NCBI GenBank assembly: GCA_900768265.1
Contig: CAAGCF010000032.1
Span: 1 to 42,730 of the forward strand
DNA from: an uncultured Collinsella sp.
GTDB taxonomy: Bacteria; Actinomycetota; Coriobacteriia; Coriobacteriales; Coriobacteriaceae
Reading direction: 5' to 3'
DNA: 42,730 nucleotides
Below the pieces are notes generated by a model, which worked only from the letters and a program-made list of their open reading frames with translations, made no database searches and was not told where the DNA came from. The translations under genes and the position numbers were made by a program. Position 1 is the stretch's first letter, and every line of letters begins with the position of its first letter. Positions 42,201 to 42,730 of the stretch are shown here, one piece after another.

Positions 42201-42730
42201 ACTCCCGACGAGGCCGGCGCCCCGATGCCCGAGCGCACGACCGCAACCAACGACGCGGCCGGCAAGGTCGACTTTGGCAAGATCACCTTTACGCTCGATA
42301 ACCTCAATAAGGTTCTAGGCGAAAAGCCCGAAAAGCGCGAGCACACCTATACCTACACCGTGACCGAGTCCGGCGAGGTAGCTGGTGTGACCAACGATGC
42401 CAAGCCTTCGCGCAAGGTTTCCTTTACCGTGACCGATGACGGCAAGGGCAAGCTGAGCGTAACCCGTAACCCGGACGGCGATGCGGCATTTACGTTCACC
42501 AATACCTATAGCGTGACGCCTGTCGACTCCAGCGTCACAGACAAGATCACCGCGAAGAAGGTCCTGGACGGGCGCGGCCTCAAGGAAGGCGAGTTCTCCT
42601 TCGAGCTCGTCGAGGGCAAGGATGCCAAGATCGTCGCCACCGGCACCAACGACGCCAGCGGCAAGATCACGATGAGTCCCATCGAATACGACAAGCCCGG
42701 AACGCACAATTACACGCTGCGCGAGGTCAA
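39270..42730 (+). CDS. VWA-domain pilus-tip adhesin with FctA-like isopeptide repeats (5' part)
   Basis: At least 1153 residues; the frame runs off the window end, so the C-terminus and any sorting signal are not seen. A signal peptide ends near AFA (about residue 25). A von Willebrand A domain spans about 110-330 with MIDAS residues in DIVMVLDASGSMDD (near 114-127), a Thr in AGATRADYG and Asp in FFTDGTP. From about residue 690 come repeated pilin isopeptide-linkage domains of the Spy0128/FctA type, each with a K-x-L-x-G-R start (TKVLEGRAW, TKSLTGRDL, KKVLDGRGL) and a F.F.L strand. The layout resembles RrgA-like tip pilins. AGAAGGGAG precedes the ATG. It is chromosomal, separate from the element-borne pilus. 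Confidence 0.88.
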   Translation, partial: MSKYTRGLLAVILAVVLVLPAAAFAMLPEANARSSTGMDGPTVSGPTVVDPDTSGRWEKWAAGHSGNKVTTQNVGRIWTDKTVEATGENEESDFLTTLSAMSSTSNSTVTVTTPLDIVMVLDASGSMDDPMGGRDRTKRIDALKNAADSFIDTIAKQNEGIEGVDRQHKVAIVKFAGDMSNDIGNDTYGWYDYNCTQVMKDLIDCSGSNVKALKDTIAGIKPAGATRADYGLELAKDRTSGRKDAKKIIVFFTDGTPTSQSEFNSTVANVAVKAAKDMKDAKATVYTIGIFNGANPSAVVQDSQTSKENKFMQAVSSNYPNATAWNTHGTRAENPDFYKSATNADELKKVFDDISKAITSEAPHPTEIHKGYDANKSGYITFTDELGDFMQVDGFTEAIINGTSFTKTSKTFNKETNTDTYEFTGKAKDLLITVQHADKDNPQKGDIVTVSIPASLIPQSHFKNEDGKLSVDSARPIRVKYASSVKSAALDNLFTPEKVTGLKDYIEHNTTVVDRTNTVNFYANKWSSGALGDTVATFEPADTNRYYYFQKQTPIYTDEECTKPAKGSLTADGKYYYKDEFEEQGENGEAKSATAVIEFIGGDAAKFDGAIVPDENGNLVFTVGTARLAFIDELHTTKDSVGGNNTHTASDVLNPKWNNTSAKATATHVNSYLGNNGKISYKYDMTPTTVDTKADFGLTKVLEGRAWTKEDAFEFELTSENNAPMPESATGPVTVSVTNDDPNEVKAAINFGTIEYKTPGTYVYKVSEKNAGTTVDGVAYSKNVAKITVTVTPNKKGELSAAVQVTWSEAGETEFKNVYTAEPVESSVTDKIDVTKSLTGRDLAAGEFSFELLEVVGKEDKPVETVVNAADGKVTFSPIRYTKIGQHTYKLREVKGNAGGIAYDETVYTIVTTISDNGKGQLVATHELKDAKDVKSIEFKNSYNATAAEASLVGKKNLQVPDGLTPADIAGKFTFTVTPDEAGAPMPERTTATNDAAGKVDFGKITFTLDNLNKVLGEKPEKREHTYTYTVTESGEVAGVTNDAKPSRKVSFTVTDDGKGKLSVTRNPDGDAAFTFTNTYSVTPVDSSVTDKITAKKVLDGRGLKEGEFSFELVEGKDAKIVATGTNDASGKITMSPIEYDKPGTHNYTLREV

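Overview
The window looks like a chromosome segment of a high-G+C anaerobic gut actinobacterium, most likely Collinsella (Coriobacteriia). This rests on base composition, AGGAGG-type ribosome sites, SpaA-type pili and the abundance of flavin and iron-sulfur redox genes. No taxonomic marker gene was checked, so the assignment is inference.

Positions 40-116 hold an intact initiator tRNA gene. Its last 45 bases plus 4 flanking bases (72-120) recur exactly at 20913-20961. The two copies bound a 20.9 kb integrative mobilizable element. Left to right the element carries: three TTGTGGCAG sites; a tyrosine integrase; an unknown zinc-ribbon protein; a divergent excisionase / winged-helix replication protein / DnaC-like ATPase operon; a nitroreductase-like remnant; a large pilus cargo (2754-residue LPDTG surface protein, LPSTG major pilin, class C sortase, LPTTG minor pilin); a decayed stretch with a second gene remnant; and a leftward mobilization block (MobC-like protein, VirD4-like coupling protein, relaxase) next to a second TTGTGGCAG cluster and a candidate oriT. 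There are no type IV secretion channel genes, so transfer would need a helper. The element appears to move a complete sortase-assembled pilus and a giant adhesin between cells.

To the right is the displaced host flank: the original tRNA terminator, an array of alternating 16-base repeat arms, and a truncated membrane-protein remnant. A redox locus follows: a fumarate-reductase-like flavoprotein, a NuoG/GltD fusion, a NuoF-related protein without its NADH/FMN part, and an iron-sulfur flavoprotein with a rubredoxin-like tail. A convergent PucR-type regulator, a second and longer array of the same repeat (period 80-81 bp), and an old-yellow-enzyme reductase with an HGDR loop come next. The locus looks like reduction of unidentified organic acceptors, with NAD(P)H electrons fed through iron-sulfur proteins.

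After an orphan helix-turn-helix gene comes a group 4 [NiFe]-hydrogenase operon in Ech gene order, with the EchA-like and EchB-like membrane subunits fused in one 960-residue protein, then EchC, D, E and F homologues. It would couple ferredoxin oxidation and proton reduction to ion pumping. A roughly 700-base gap holds two 150-165 base long-armed palindromes. The window ends inside a chromosomal von Willebrand A-domain pilus-tip adhesin with repeated isopeptide-type domains.
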